DNA of 64,000 nucleotides from an uncultured Acidimicrobiales bacterium (GTDB lineage Bacteria; Actinomycetota; Acidimicrobiia; Acidimicrobiales; CADCSY01). The position numbers and the translations under genes were made by a program. Shown here one piece after another: positions 21,750 through 30,277 of this stretch (position 1 is its first letter; each line of letters begins with the position of its first letter). The stretch is from contig CADCSY010000035.1 of the NCBI GenBank assembly GCA_902805555.1, forward strand, positions 1-64,000, in the 5' to 3' direction. The notes below the pieces were generated by a model. The model searched no databases, was not told the origin of the DNA, and worked only from the letters and a program-made list of their open reading frames with translations.

Positions 21750-23875
21750 CCGTCATCCGCCTGCGCGTCGGGCTTCCACACCCCGCACGGCAGCGCCTGC
21801 ACCCACGCCGTCATCTCGGCTGCGGGCAGGGGACGGGCGATGAGGTAGCCCTGGCCGTACCCGCAGCCGAGCGCCTTGAGCTCGTCCCAGGCGTCGACGG
21901 TCTCGATCCCCTCGGCCACGGTCACGACGCCCAGGTTCCGGGCGAGGTCGATGATCGCCTGCGCGATCGCCCGGTCCGGGGGGTTGTGGGACATGTCGGT
22001 GATGAACGACTTGTCGATCTTCACGGAGTCGACGGTGAGATCCCTGAGGTGCGCCAGCGACGAGTAGCCGGTCCCGAAGTCGTCGACGGCGATCCGGACG
22101 CCCAGCGCCCGCAGCTCGCCGAGCACGGTGGTGGACCGGACGGGGTCAGCCGTCACCGTGTTCTCGGTGATCTCGATCTCGAGGGTCCCCGGTGAGACGC
22201 CGGCCTCGGCCAGGAGCCCGGCCACCGTCGTCGGGAAGTGGAGGTCGTGGAGGTTGCGGGTCGACGCGTTGACCGCCATGTCGAGGCGGATGCCGAGTCG
22301 CTCCCACCTCGCGCTCTGGGTCAGGGCCACTCGCAGGACGTGCTCGGTGAAGCGGTGGATCAGCTCGGTGTTCTCGGCGAAGGGCATGAAGCGCGCGGGG
22401 GGGATGAGTCCGAGCCTGGGGTGGATCCAGCGGACGAGCCCCTCGCAGCCGGCGAGGCGGCCGGTGGCGAGGTCGAGCTTCGGCTGGTAGTAGAGCGTGA
22501 GCTGCCCGGTCTCGATCGCCGAGCCCAGCTCTGCGAGCAGGTCCCACCGGTTGTTGCGGCGCTCGTCCTTGGCCGCCTCGTAGGTGGCGATGTTGGTCAG
22601 CTCCGACTTCGCCGCGTACACGGCGTGGTCGGCGTTGCGCAGCAGGGCCTCGGGGTCGTCGCCGTGCTCCGGGTAGACGACGATGCCGAAGCTGGCGGCC
22701 ACCGCCACGGGCACACCGCCGATGAGGCACGGCTCGAGCAGCGACGCCCGCAGCCGGTCGACGAGGGCGGCGGTGCCCGGGCCGGCCCCCGACCCGGTGA
22801 CCAGGACGGCGAAGTCGTCACCGCCGATGCGAGCCACCAGGTCGGAGGTGCGCTTGGCCGCCTGCAGGCGGTCGGCCACCTCCTGGAGGCAGCGGTCCCC
22901 CACGTGGTGGCCGAGGTGGTCGTTGATCGCCGTGAAGCGGTCGAGGTCGACGAGCACCACCGCCAGCTCCTGGCCGCGCTCACCGGCGGCCCGGCACGCC
23001 GCCGCCGCCTGCTCGAGGAAGAGCCGCTGGTTCGGGAGGCCGGTGAGGGCGTCGTGGGTGATCTCGTGCTGGCGGTCCAGCGCCAGCTCGACGCTCCGGT
23101 AGACGGCCCAGGTGGTGAGCACCAGGAGCGGGACGAAGGTGAGGCTCCTCTGGGCCACCACCACGAACACCGGAGCCAGGGCCAGCAGCATGGCGTCCGT
23201 GGCCAGGTTGAGGGCGACGCCCTGGCGGATCATCGGCCAGGGCGGACGGTTCTGGACGAGGGCCAGGACCGCCGACGTCAGCACGCTGTTGAGGACCAGC
23301 ACAGCCGCCGCCGTCAGGAGGAAGGCGACGAACAGGAGGATGCCGGGATGGTCGTCGAACAACGCCGTGCGCTGGCCGGTGATGCCGAGGATCACGCTTC
23401 CGAAGCCGAGGGACAGGCTGTAGTTCGCCGCGTTGAAGAGGCCCCGGACCACGGGCTTGCGGTGCAGCGCGTCGCTGAGGAGGCACGCGCAGGCGACGCC
23501 CAGGAGGGCGCTGCCGGGTGGTGCCACGAGGAGCAGGGCCAAGGCGAAGGTCCACGAGGCGGTGACCTCACCGCCCTCGTCCCGCCGCAGCCAGGCCATG
23601 GGCCTCGCCTCGGCGAAGGCGAACAGGACGAGGAACAGCCAGAACAGGTCGGGGCGGGGACCCGTCGGCTCGTCCCACCCGCTCAGCCAGACCGTCGTCA
23701 AGACGACGAGGGCGCCGGCCGCGACCACCATCCCCACGTACAGGTTCAGCGCGTGGTTGGCTGGAGCAATCGTGGAAGCACCCGCCAGCGGAACCGTCTC
23801 CCCCGCCCGGCGGGGGACGTCAGGGTCGCGGTCGAGCACGACCTGCGCCCTCGGGCCCGATGTTGCTCGGACCAC
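21746..23875 (-). CDS. Multi-TM GGDEF/EAL-domain c-di-GMP signalling protein
   Basis: THDALTGLPNQRLF...ARIGGDDFAVLV; GCEGLVRWIHP, EITENTV, VDDFGTGYSSLAHLRDLTVDSVKIDKSFI, VAEGIET; stop overlaps downstream start (ATGA). Confidence 0.95.
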   Translation of the reverse strand: MVRATSGPRAQVVLDRDPDVPRRAGETVPLAGASTIAPANHALNLYVGMVVAAGALVVLTTVWLSGWDEPTGPRPDLFWLFLVLFAFAEARPMAWLRRDEGGEVTASWTFALALLLVAPPGSALLGVACACLLSDALHRKPVVRGLFNAANYSLSLGFGSVILGITGQRTALFDDHPGILLFVAFLLTAAAVLVLNSVLTSAVLALVQNRPPWPMIRQGVALNLATDAMLLALAPVFVVVAQRSLTFVPLLVLTTWAVYRSVELALDRQHEITHDALTGLPNQRLFLEQAAAACRAAGERGQELAVVLVDLDRFTAINDHLGHHVGDRCLQEVADRLQAAKRTSDLVARIGGDDFAVLVTGSGAGPGTAALVDRLRASLLEPCLIGGVPVAVAASFGIVVYPEHGDDPEALLRNADHAVYAAKSELTNIATYEAAKDERRNNRWDLLAELGSAIETGQLTLYYQPKLDLATGRLAGCEGLVRWIHPRLGLIPPARFMPFAENTELIHRFTEHVLRVALTQSARWERLGIRLDMAVNASTRNLHDLHFPTTVAGLLAEAGVSPGTLEIEITENTVTADPVRSTTVLGELRALGVRIAVDDFGTGYSSLAHLRDLTVDSVKIDKSFITDMSHNPPDRAIAQAIIDLARNLGVVTVAEGIETVDAWDELKALGCGYGQGYLIARPLPAAEMTAWVQALPCGVWKPDAQADDG

Positions 23876-23916
23876 GCTGGTTCGCCGGCAGGCGCTTCAC
23901 GGAGTGCGACCTGCGG

Positions 23917-24009
23917 CTACCACTTCTTCGGCGCACCCAGGGCTGCGATCGTCGCCAGCAGGATGGTGACCCGGGTGGCCGTCTTGCCGTAGACCAGGCG
24001 GTTCTTCAT
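23917..24009 (-). CDS. Putative 30-aa cationic/hydrophobic peptide
   Basis: MKNRLVYGKTATRVTILLATIAALGAPKKW with TAGGAG Shine-Dalgarno at 24017-24022 (minus strand); 41 nt upstream of the GGDEF/EAL ORF. Confidence 0.6.
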   Translation of the reverse strand: MKNRLVYGKTATRVTILLATIAALGAPKKW

Positions 24010-24031
24010 GGTGGGACTCCTACGTCTCATG

Positions 24032-24120
24032 GCCGGTGGACCCCGGCGCTGTGCTCGTTCTACGGCTGGAAGCACCCCGTACTTGAGCACAGATCGGGGG
24101 GCCGCGCCCCTTTGTGGGGT
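24032..24120 (-). ncRNA. Structured 5' leader (candidate cis-regulatory RNA) of the small peptide gene
   Basis: Three hairpins in RNA sense: CCCC-ACAAA-GGGG; CTGTGCTC-AAG-TACGG-(11 nt)-CCGTA-GAAC-GAGCACAG; GCCGG-GGTCCA-CCGGC. Confidence 0.45.
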
Positions 24121-24371
24121 TTCGAGCAAGTCCACGGGCAGCGCGCGTGCCACCGCACTACGTGATGTTAGACGGTGCTCGCGGTGCCGGGCGGCGCGCG
24201 CTGCGTGTTCTCCAAGGGTTGCGGAGGAGCCCACGCGACCGCCGCGGACCCGCGGCGTGGAGGCGGGATCAGGAACCCGTGCTGCCCGGCCGACCTGCAC
24301 GGTCGTCGACGAACGGGAGGCGTTCACGGACGGGGCGCGGCACCCGCACCCCGAGGACCGGCGGAGGCTCG

Positions 24372-24824
24372 TCAGCCCCCGGTGCTGCGACGGACCGCCA
24401 AGCGCACCACGACGCCGTCGCCGGCGGCGGTCGTGTAGGCGACCTCGTCCACGAGGGCGCGGATGAGCTGGAGGCTCCAACCCTGCTCAGCGGCTTCCCC
24501 GAGGTCGTCGCCTTCACGGGGCGTCGGGGCAGGTCGCGGCCGGGGGCCGCTGTCCTCGACGTGGACCTCGAGGACGTCACCGGCCAGCACGCAGCGCAGG
24601 ACCACCCGCTGGTCGGCCCCGTCGGCGTCGTGGGCCTCGACTGCGTTGGTGCACGCTTCGGAGACAGCGAGGCGCAGGTCCTCGAGCTGGTCGTCGTCGA
24701 TGCCGTCGACGGTGCTCGACACCGACGCCACCACCACCCGTGCGACGCCGACGAAAGCGGGCAGCGCCGGGATCTCCAAGCGGACGAGCTCCGTCGAGGG
24801 TGTGGCGCCCGCAGTCGCGCTCAC
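24372..24824 (-). CDS. RsbW-like anti-sigma regulatory factor (GHKL ATPase)
   Basis: LEDLRLAVSEACTNAVEAHDADGADQRVVLRC N-box; LQLIRALVDEV. Confidence 0.8.
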   Translation of the reverse strand: MSATAGATPSTELVRLEIPALPAFVGVARVVVASVSSTVDGIDDDQLEDLRLAVSEACTNAVEAHDADGADQRVVLRCVLAGDVLEVHVEDSGPRPRPAPTPREGDDLGEAAEQGWSLQLIRALVDEVAYTTAAGDGVVVRLAVRRSTGG

Positions 24825-25071
24825 CCCGAGCCGTCCACCGGCCGCCCGACCGTGGTGGCGGGGACGGCCCCATGAGCCCGCTCGATGATCCGGCTCGGCC
24901 CGGGAACGGCCCTCCCGGCCCGGCCCGACCCGGCCCAACGCTTCGCCACGCCTCGTCCTCCCGTGCTGCCCCCGGCGGGCGGCGACAACCTATCCCGGGT
25001 GGGGGAACCGCCAACCGGGGTGCAGAACCTCGGGTGTTAGGTTCCCACGCCTCGGCGCCGAGGCTCGATGC

Positions 25072-25476
25072 ATGGGAGGCACACGCGTGATCGAGGTCCA
25101 CGGCGAGCAGGTGCGGCTCACGCTGCCGACGACGCCCCAGCTGCTGCGGGTCGCCCGCCTCACCGCCGCCGGCCTGGCCGGCCGCCTCGGCTTCAGCTTC
25201 GACGAGATCGAGGACGTGAAGATCGCCGTGGACGAGCTGTGCTTCGCACTCGTCGGCGCTCGCGGGCGGCCGGGGAGCCTCTCGCTGCTCTACACCCTCG
25301 ACCTCGGGCGGCTCGTCATCGAGGGCACTGCGACGTACGAGGGCGCCCCGCCGGAGGTGGCTCCCACGGAGCTGTCGTCACAGATCCTGGCGGCTGTCGT
25401 CGACGAGCACGAGCTCTCCACCGACGGGGGTGGGCTTCGCTTCCGCCTTCTCAAGCGGCGGACGGAGGGGGGGTGA
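25072..25476 (+). CDS. RsbW-like anti-sigma factor, degenerate ATP-binding motifs
   Basis: FDEIEDVKIAVDELCFALVGARG; stop overlaps sigma factor ATG. Confidence 0.75.
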   Translation: MGGTRVIEVHGEQVRLTLPTTPQLLRVARLTAAGLAGRLGFSFDEIEDVKIAVDELCFALVGARGRPGSLSLLYTLDLGRLVIEGTATYEGAPPEVAPTELSSQILAAVVDEHELSTDGGGLRFRLLKRRTEGG

Positions 25477-26228
25477 TGGCGTTGGACCGGGCCGACAAGA
25501 AGGCCCTCATGATCGTGTTCAACGACTACGCCACGACCCGCGACAGCGCTCTGCGGGACCAGCTGATCGAGGCCCACATCGGCCTGGCCGAGTACCTGGC
25601 CCGGAGGTTCGCCAACCGGGGGGAGCCGCTGGACGACCTCGTGCAGGTCGCCTCCCTCGGCCTCGTGAAGGCGGTCGAGCGCTTCGATCCGGCCCGAGGC
25701 CTCGAGTTCACGACGTTCGCGACGCCCACGATCGTCGGCGAGCTCAAGCGCCACTTCCGAGACAAGGGGTGGGCGGTGCGGGTGCCGCGGCGGGTGCAGG
25801 AGCTGCACCTGCGAATCACCCGGGTCATCGACGACCTCTCGAACGAGCTCGGTCGCTCTCCCAACGTCGACGAGATCGCACTGCGGGCCGGCACCACGGA
25901 GGACGAGGTCATCGAGGCGATCGACGCCGGCTCGGCCTACCGGTCGACCTCGCTCGACGCCGGCCGCAGCGACGACGACGAGAGCCCGGGGTTGCTGGGC
26001 CAGCTCGGTGACCTGGATCCCGAGCTCGCCCGCTCGGAGCTGCGCACGACGCTCGGTCCACTGATCGCGGCGCTCCCCGAGCGCGAGCAGGTGATGCTCT
26101 ACCTGCGCTTCTACGAGGGCCTCACACAGTCGGAGATCGCCAAGCGCCTCGGCATCAGCCAGATGCACGTGTCGCGCCTGCTGGCCCGGAGCCTGCAGCA
26201 GCTCCGCGAGCTCGGGGATCCGCAGTGA
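25476..26228 (+). CDS. SigB/SigF/SigG-type RNA polymerase sigma factor
   Basis: EYLARRFANRGEPLDDLVQVASLGLVKAVERFDPARGLEFTTFATPTIVGELKRHFRDKGWAVRVPRRVQEL; SEIAKRLGISQMHVSRLLARSLQQLR. Confidence 0.96.
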   Translation: MALDRADKKALMIVFNDYATTRDSALRDQLIEAHIGLAEYLARRFANRGEPLDDLVQVASLGLVKAVERFDPARGLEFTTFATPTIVGELKRHFRDKGWAVRVPRRVQELHLRITRVIDDLSNELGRSPNVDEIALRAGTTEDEVIEAIDAGSAYRSTSLDAGRSDDDESPGLLGQLGDLDPELARSELRTTLGPLIAALPEREQVMLYLRFYEGLTQSEIAKRLGISQMHVSRLLARSLQQLRELGDPQ

Positions 26229-26289
26229 CCCTTGCGGTCGTGACCCCTACGTGTGCCCCGCCGCCGGCAGCGTCGAGCCCTGAGATCCC

Positions 26290-26326
26290 GACGGCGGGGC
26301 GGCAGATCGTCCGCCGCCCCGCCGTC
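26290..26326. terminator. Candidate bidirectional terminator
   Basis: Perfect 14-bp stem GACGGCGGGGCGGC-agatcgtcc-GCCGCCCCGCCGTC between convergent genes; no T-tract. Confidence 0.55.
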
Positions 26327-26383
26327 TGAGCACCTCGCCGCCGTCCGGAAGCAGCGCTCACCCCGGCGAACCGGGGATGCACC

Positions 26384-26554
26384 TCACTTCTTGAAGACGT
26401 CCTTGACCTTGTCGACCGCGTCGCTGGCCTTGTCCTTCACGTCGGCCGAGACCTGGTCGGTCTTGCCCTCGCGCTCCATGTCCTTGTCGCCGGTGAGGTC
26501 GCCGGCGGCCTCCTTGATGCGTCCCTTGAGGTCCTCGCCCTTGTTGTTGTCCAT
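26384..26554 (-). CDS. CsbD family stress protein
   Basis: MDNNKGEDLKGRIKEAAGDLTGDKDMEREGKTDQ...DKVKDVFKK. Confidence 0.9.
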   Translation of the reverse strand: MDNNKGEDLKGRIKEAAGDLTGDKDMEREGKTDQVSADVKDKASDAVDKVKDVFKK

Positions 26555-26616
26555 GGGGCGTTCATCCCCCGAGCCAGGGGGGTGCGAAACGGCGGGAGCG
26601 CGCGTGCCAGCCCCGG

Positions 26617-27108
26617 TCAGCCGTTGACGAACCCGGCGTCGGGACCGAGGTCGTCGACGCCGAGCACCTCGACGGCCTGAGCGGCGCCGAGGACGGTGAA
26701 GGTGGCGGCAGCGGTGACGCAGGGCCGCTGGCGGTCGTCGAGGACGGTGGCCGTGGTCGTCATCGTCGTGCCGTCGTTCGACGCGACCGTGGCCTCCACC
26801 GTGTAGGCGCGCCCTACACGCACCGGGTGCCCGAAGGTCGTCTTCGTCTCGCTGGTCACCGCGAACTTGCCGCCGATGGCGATCGCGGCCCACGCCATCG
26901 CCTCGTCCAGCACGGCCAGCGTGACACCGCCGTGGACGTAGGTGGGTGCACCGGAGAAGCGGTCGTCGAGGGTGAACGCGGCTCGCACCACGCCTGCGTC
27001 GTCGTCGTGGTCGAACGGGATGCGCAGGCCGGCTGCGTTCTTCGGCTCGCAGACGAAGCAGTTGGAGGTGAAGCCCCACTGCTCGTTGGTCAGGCGGTGG
27101 GTGGCCAT
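26617..27108 (-). CDS. PaaI-like hotdog thioesterase
   Basis: FSGAPTYVHGGVTLAVLDEAMAWAA hotdog motif. Confidence 0.88.
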   Translation of the reverse strand: MATHRLTNEQWGFTSNCFVCEPKNAAGLRIPFDHDDDAGVVRAAFTLDDRFSGAPTYVHGGVTLAVLDEAMAWAAIAIGGKFAVTSETKTTFGHPVRVGRAYTVEATVASNDGTTMTTTATVLDDRQRPCVTAAATFTVLGAAQAVEVLGVDDLGPDAGFVNG

Positions 27109-27213
27109 GCGCGCACCCTAGTGAGGGCGCACGCCGGGGATGACGGGGTCGGCGACGCTGCTGGTGCATCGTTGCCCCGTGCGCTCCCGTCCCGCCTCCG
27201 GTGGCCGACGCTG

Positions 27214-28605
27214 ATGGCTCCTGGGCACGGCCATGGTGGGGGGACGGGTGCGTCCTCGCCCCGGACCCGGGTGGTGCTCGCGGCGGCGCTGCTGCCCTTC
27301 GTCGTCGCCACGGTGGTCGGCTTGGTCGTTCTCTGGCCGGGCGACCCGTCTGGGGACGCGCTCCAGGGGGCGGCGCCCGACGACCTCGTGCGGGCGGTCG
27401 TGCTCGAGGCCGACCGGGGTCCCTGCGCCGGGACGCCCGAGGGCGCCGGCATCACGTGCAACGAGGTGGTCGTCCGCCTGCTCGAAGCGGCGGTCGACGT
27501 GGTTCGCCGGAGCTGTCCCGAGCCTGCGGCTGAAGGAGGCTGCGCCGTGGAGGAGGTGGAGGAGACGGTCCGGGGGCCGGAGGCGGGCGAGGTGATCACC
27601 CTGCCGGAGCAGTCCGAGGCGGGGGCCTCGGCGCGGCTCGACGTCGGGGACGAGGTGGTGCTCGGCTACGTCGCCGGCGCCGGGGAGGGCTTCGAGCTCA
27701 GCTTCGCCGACCTCGAGCGACGTCGCCCCCTCGCCGTGCTCGCCATCGCCTTCGTGCTCGCGGTCGTGGCCCTCGGCCGGTGGAAGGGCGTGCGGGCGCT
27801 CGTCGGGCTCGCGCTCAGCCTCCTCGTGCTCACGATCTTCGTCCTGCCGGCGGTGCTCGAGGGCTCCGACCCCCTCGCCGTCGCCCTCGTCGGCTCCGCC
27901 GCGATCGCCCTCACGGCGCTGTACCTGGCGCACGGGCTGAGCGCCAGGACCACCGCAGCCGTGCTCGGCACCCTCCTCAGCCTCGGCCTCGTGGGAGCGC
28001 TCGCCGCCGTGTTCGTCGATCTCAGCCGCTTCACCGGGCTCGCCGACGAGGAGGCCACCTTCCTCCAGGTCTTCGCCGGACAGATCGACCTGCGTGGCCT
28101 CCTCCTCGGGGGCGTCGTGATCGGGGCCCTCGGGGTCCTCGACGACGTCACCGTGACCCAGGTCTCGGCGGTGTGGGAGCTGAAGCACGCCAACCCCGGC
28201 CTCGGGTTCCGCGAGCTGTACGGCTCGGCCGTGCGGATCGGGCGGGACCACATCGCCTCCACCGTCAACACGCTCGTCCTCGCCTACGCCGGTGCCTCGC
28301 TGCCCCTGCTCCTGCTCTTCACGCAGGCCGGGCAGGGCCTGTCCGACGTGGTCAACGGCGAGGCCGTCGCCGTGGAGGTCGTCAGGACCCTGTGCGGCAG
28401 CATCGGGCTGGTGGCCGCCGTCCCCTTCACCACGGCCGTCGCGGCGCTCGTGGTGGCCGGGGACCCCGTCCTGTCGGCGGGCGGTCCGACGGCGGGCTCC
28501 CACCAGGTCGAGGGTCCAGCCCCGCCCGGCGCCGGCGAGGGGGCGTCGACCGGGCGGCGCGTCGGACGCAGCCGGGGGGAGCGCCGGTTCTGGAAGGACG
28601 CCTAG
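27214..28605 (+). CDS. YibE/F family membrane protein
   Basis: VGDEVVLGYVAGAGEGFELSFADLERRRPLAVLAIAFVLAVVALGRWKGVRALVGLALSLLVL; GVLDDVTVTQVSAVWEL. Confidence 0.9.
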   Translation: MAPGHGHGGGTGASSPRTRVVLAAALLPFVVATVVGLVVLWPGDPSGDALQGAAPDDLVRAVVLEADRGPCAGTPEGAGITCNEVVVRLLEAAVDVVRRSCPEPAAEGGCAVEEVEETVRGPEAGEVITLPEQSEAGASARLDVGDEVVLGYVAGAGEGFELSFADLERRRPLAVLAIAFVLAVVALGRWKGVRALVGLALSLLVLTIFVLPAVLEGSDPLAVALVGSAAIALTALYLAHGLSARTTAAVLGTLLSLGLVGALAAVFVDLSRFTGLADEEATFLQVFAGQIDLRGLLLGGVVIGALGVLDDVTVTQVSAVWELKHANPGLGFRELYGSAVRIGRDHIASTVNTLVLAYAGASLPLLLLFTQAGQGLSDVVNGEAVAVEVVRTLCGSIGLVAAVPFTTAVAALVVAGDPVLSAGGPTAGSHQVEGPAPPGAGEGASTGRRVGRSRGERRFWKDA

Positions 28606-28952
28606 GTCGACCCGTCGACGGACGGGCCCGGGTCGAGGTGGGCCCGGAGGCGCTCGATGCGGTCGTCCCAGGCGCCGCCGACGTGGCGGAGCCAGGTGGC
28701 GGCGTCGTCCAGCGGCGCCGGTACCAGGTGGTAGCGGACCTCCCGCCCGGTCCGCTCGGGCGCGACCAGCCCCGCGCCGGCGAGCGCCCCCAGGTGCTTC
28801 ACGACGGCCTGGCGGCTGACCGGGAAGCGGCGGGCGAGCTCCGTCGCGGTGACAGGGCCTGCTGTGGCGACCGCCCCGAGCACCGCTCGTCGAGTTGGGT
28901 CGCCCAGTGCGTCGAAGACCCCCTCGGCGTCGCCGCCGCCGGCGGCGGTCAC
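28602..28952 (-). CDS. ArsR family transcriptional regulator
   Basis: VFDALGDPTRRAVLGAVATAGPVTATELARRFPVSRQAVVKHLGAL. Confidence 0.9.
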   Translation of the reverse strand: MTAAGGGDAEGVFDALGDPTRRAVLGAVATAGPVTATELARRFPVSRQAVVKHLGALAGAGLVAPERTGREVRYHLVPAPLDDAATWLRHVGGAWDDRIERLRAHLDPGPSVDGST

Positions 28953-28959
28953 GGCCGGC

Positions 28960-29511
28960 TCAGGTCCGGCAGCGAGGTCGTGCGTGGAGCCCCAGCCAGA
29001 GGCCGACGACCCGGACGTCCCAGCGCACGCCGCCAGCAGCGGTGAGGGCCGCCCGTGGCGCCGACGTCTCGACGGGCAGCTCGGTGATGACCAGCCGCGT
29101 CCCGGCGGGGAGAGGTTCGAGCTCGTAGGTGACCGCGGTGGCGTCACCGGGCCCGTCCGACGGCCACCACCGGTACCGCAGCCGACGGCCGTGCTCGACC
29201 TCGTCGACCACCCCGTGCCGAGGGGCGGCGCCGTCGTCACCCCGACCGACCCGCATCGGGCCACCCGGCTCGAGCGCCCACTCGACCGCTGCCCCGAACC
29301 AGGCACCGATCAGCGGCGGGCTGGTGAGCGCATCCCACACGTCGGCGACCTCAGCGGGGAGGTCGACCTCGCGCGTCACCGTGGGCGCCTCGGCCGGACC
29401 CGGCCCCGGCGTCACAGCGCCGACGTCGCGCCGGTCGTGCTCGTCGGTGGTCGCCGCTCCGGCGGCGGCGTCCCCTCGCGTCTGCCACTCCTCCGGCTCG
29501 TGTGCGCTCAC
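28960..29511 (-). CDS. SRPBCC/AHSA1-like protein
   Basis: TREVDLPAEVADVWDALTSPPLIGAWFG; 7-nt gap to downstream ArsR. Confidence 0.85.
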   Translation of the reverse strand: MSAHEPEEWQTRGDAAAGAATTDEHDRRDVGAVTPGPGPAEAPTVTREVDLPAEVADVWDALTSPPLIGAWFGAAVEWALEPGGPMRVGRGDDGAAPRHGVVDEVEHGRRLRYRWWPSDGPGDATAVTYELEPLPAGTRLVITELPVETSAPRAALTAAGGVRWDVRVVGLWLGLHARPRCRT

Positions 29512-29525
29512 TGGTCCTCCCTTCT

Positions 29526-29545
29526 GTGCAACCCCACAGTTGCAC
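29526..29545. promoter_or_regulatory. Palindromic operator candidate 1
   Basis: GTGCAAC-cccaca-GTTGCAC, perfect 7-6-7 palindrome 14 bp upstream of the SRPBCC start. Confidence 0.65.
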
Positions 29546-29566
29546 AACGCTCGCTGCGGCCGTAAC

Positions 29567-29586
29567 GTGCAACCGAACGGTTCCAC
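29567..29586. promoter_or_regulatory. Palindromic operator candidate 2
   Basis: GTGCAAC-cgaacg-GTTCCAC, same 7-6-7 architecture, 17 bp upstream of clpP ATG. Confidence 0.6.
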
Positions 29587-29603
29587 CTTAGACCGGAGGC
29601 CCC

Positions 29604-30266
29604 ATGACGAACGGCAGCTACCTCGTCCCCACCGTGATCGAGTCGACGAACCGGGGGGAGCGGGCGTACGACATCTACTCCCGCCTGCTCAAGGACCGGA
29701 TCGTGATCCTCGGGTCGCAGGTCGACGACAGCACGGCCGGGCTGCTGATGGCCCAGCTCCTCCACCTCGAGAGCGAGGCGCCAGACAAGGACATCTGGCT
29801 CTACATCAACAGCCCGGGTGGCTCCATGACGTCGATGTTCGCCATCTACGACACCATGCAGTACGTCACGCCCGACGTCGGCACCGTCTGCACCGGCATG
29901 GCTGCCTCGGCGGCCTCGGTGATCCTCGCCGGCGGCGCCCCCGGGAAGCGCTTCATCCTCCCCAACGCGCGCGTGCTCATCCACCAGCCGCACGGGGGTG
30001 CACAGGGCCAGTCGGCCGACATCGAGATCCAGGCCAAGGAGATCGTCTTCCTCCGCCAGCGGATGGAGCAGATCCTCGCCAGCCACACGGGGAGGGACGT
30101 GGCCCAGGTGGCCAGGGACACCGACCGCGACTTCATCATGAGCGCGGAGGAGGCGGTGGCCTACGGCATGGTCGACGACGTCCTCACCAGCCGGACCGGG
30201 CTGCCCGGCGGTGCGGACGCCGTCCCTGCGGTCCCCCTCCCCGTCGGGGCCGGCGTCGCTCCCTGA
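29604..30266 (+). CDS. clpP: ATP-dependent Clp protease proteolytic subunit
   Basis: [78 protein letters not shown]. Confidence 0.96.
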   Translation: MTNGSYLVPTVIESTNRGERAYDIYSRLLKDRIVILGSQVDDSTAGLLMAQLLHLESEAPDKDIWLYINSPGGSMTSMFAIYDTMQYVTPDVGTVCTGMAASAASVILAGGAPGKRFILPNARVLIHQPHGGAQGQSADIEIQAKEIVFLRQRMEQILASHTGRDVAQVARDTDRDFIMSAEEAVAYGMVDDVLTSRTGLPGGADAVPAVPLPVGAGVAP

Positions 30267-30277
30267 GGCGAGCGCCT

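Noticed and set aside
21746-24009. Classical Agr cyclic-lactone system
   Set aside because: The small peptide lacks the required Cys/Ser and no AgrB-like protease is present in the window
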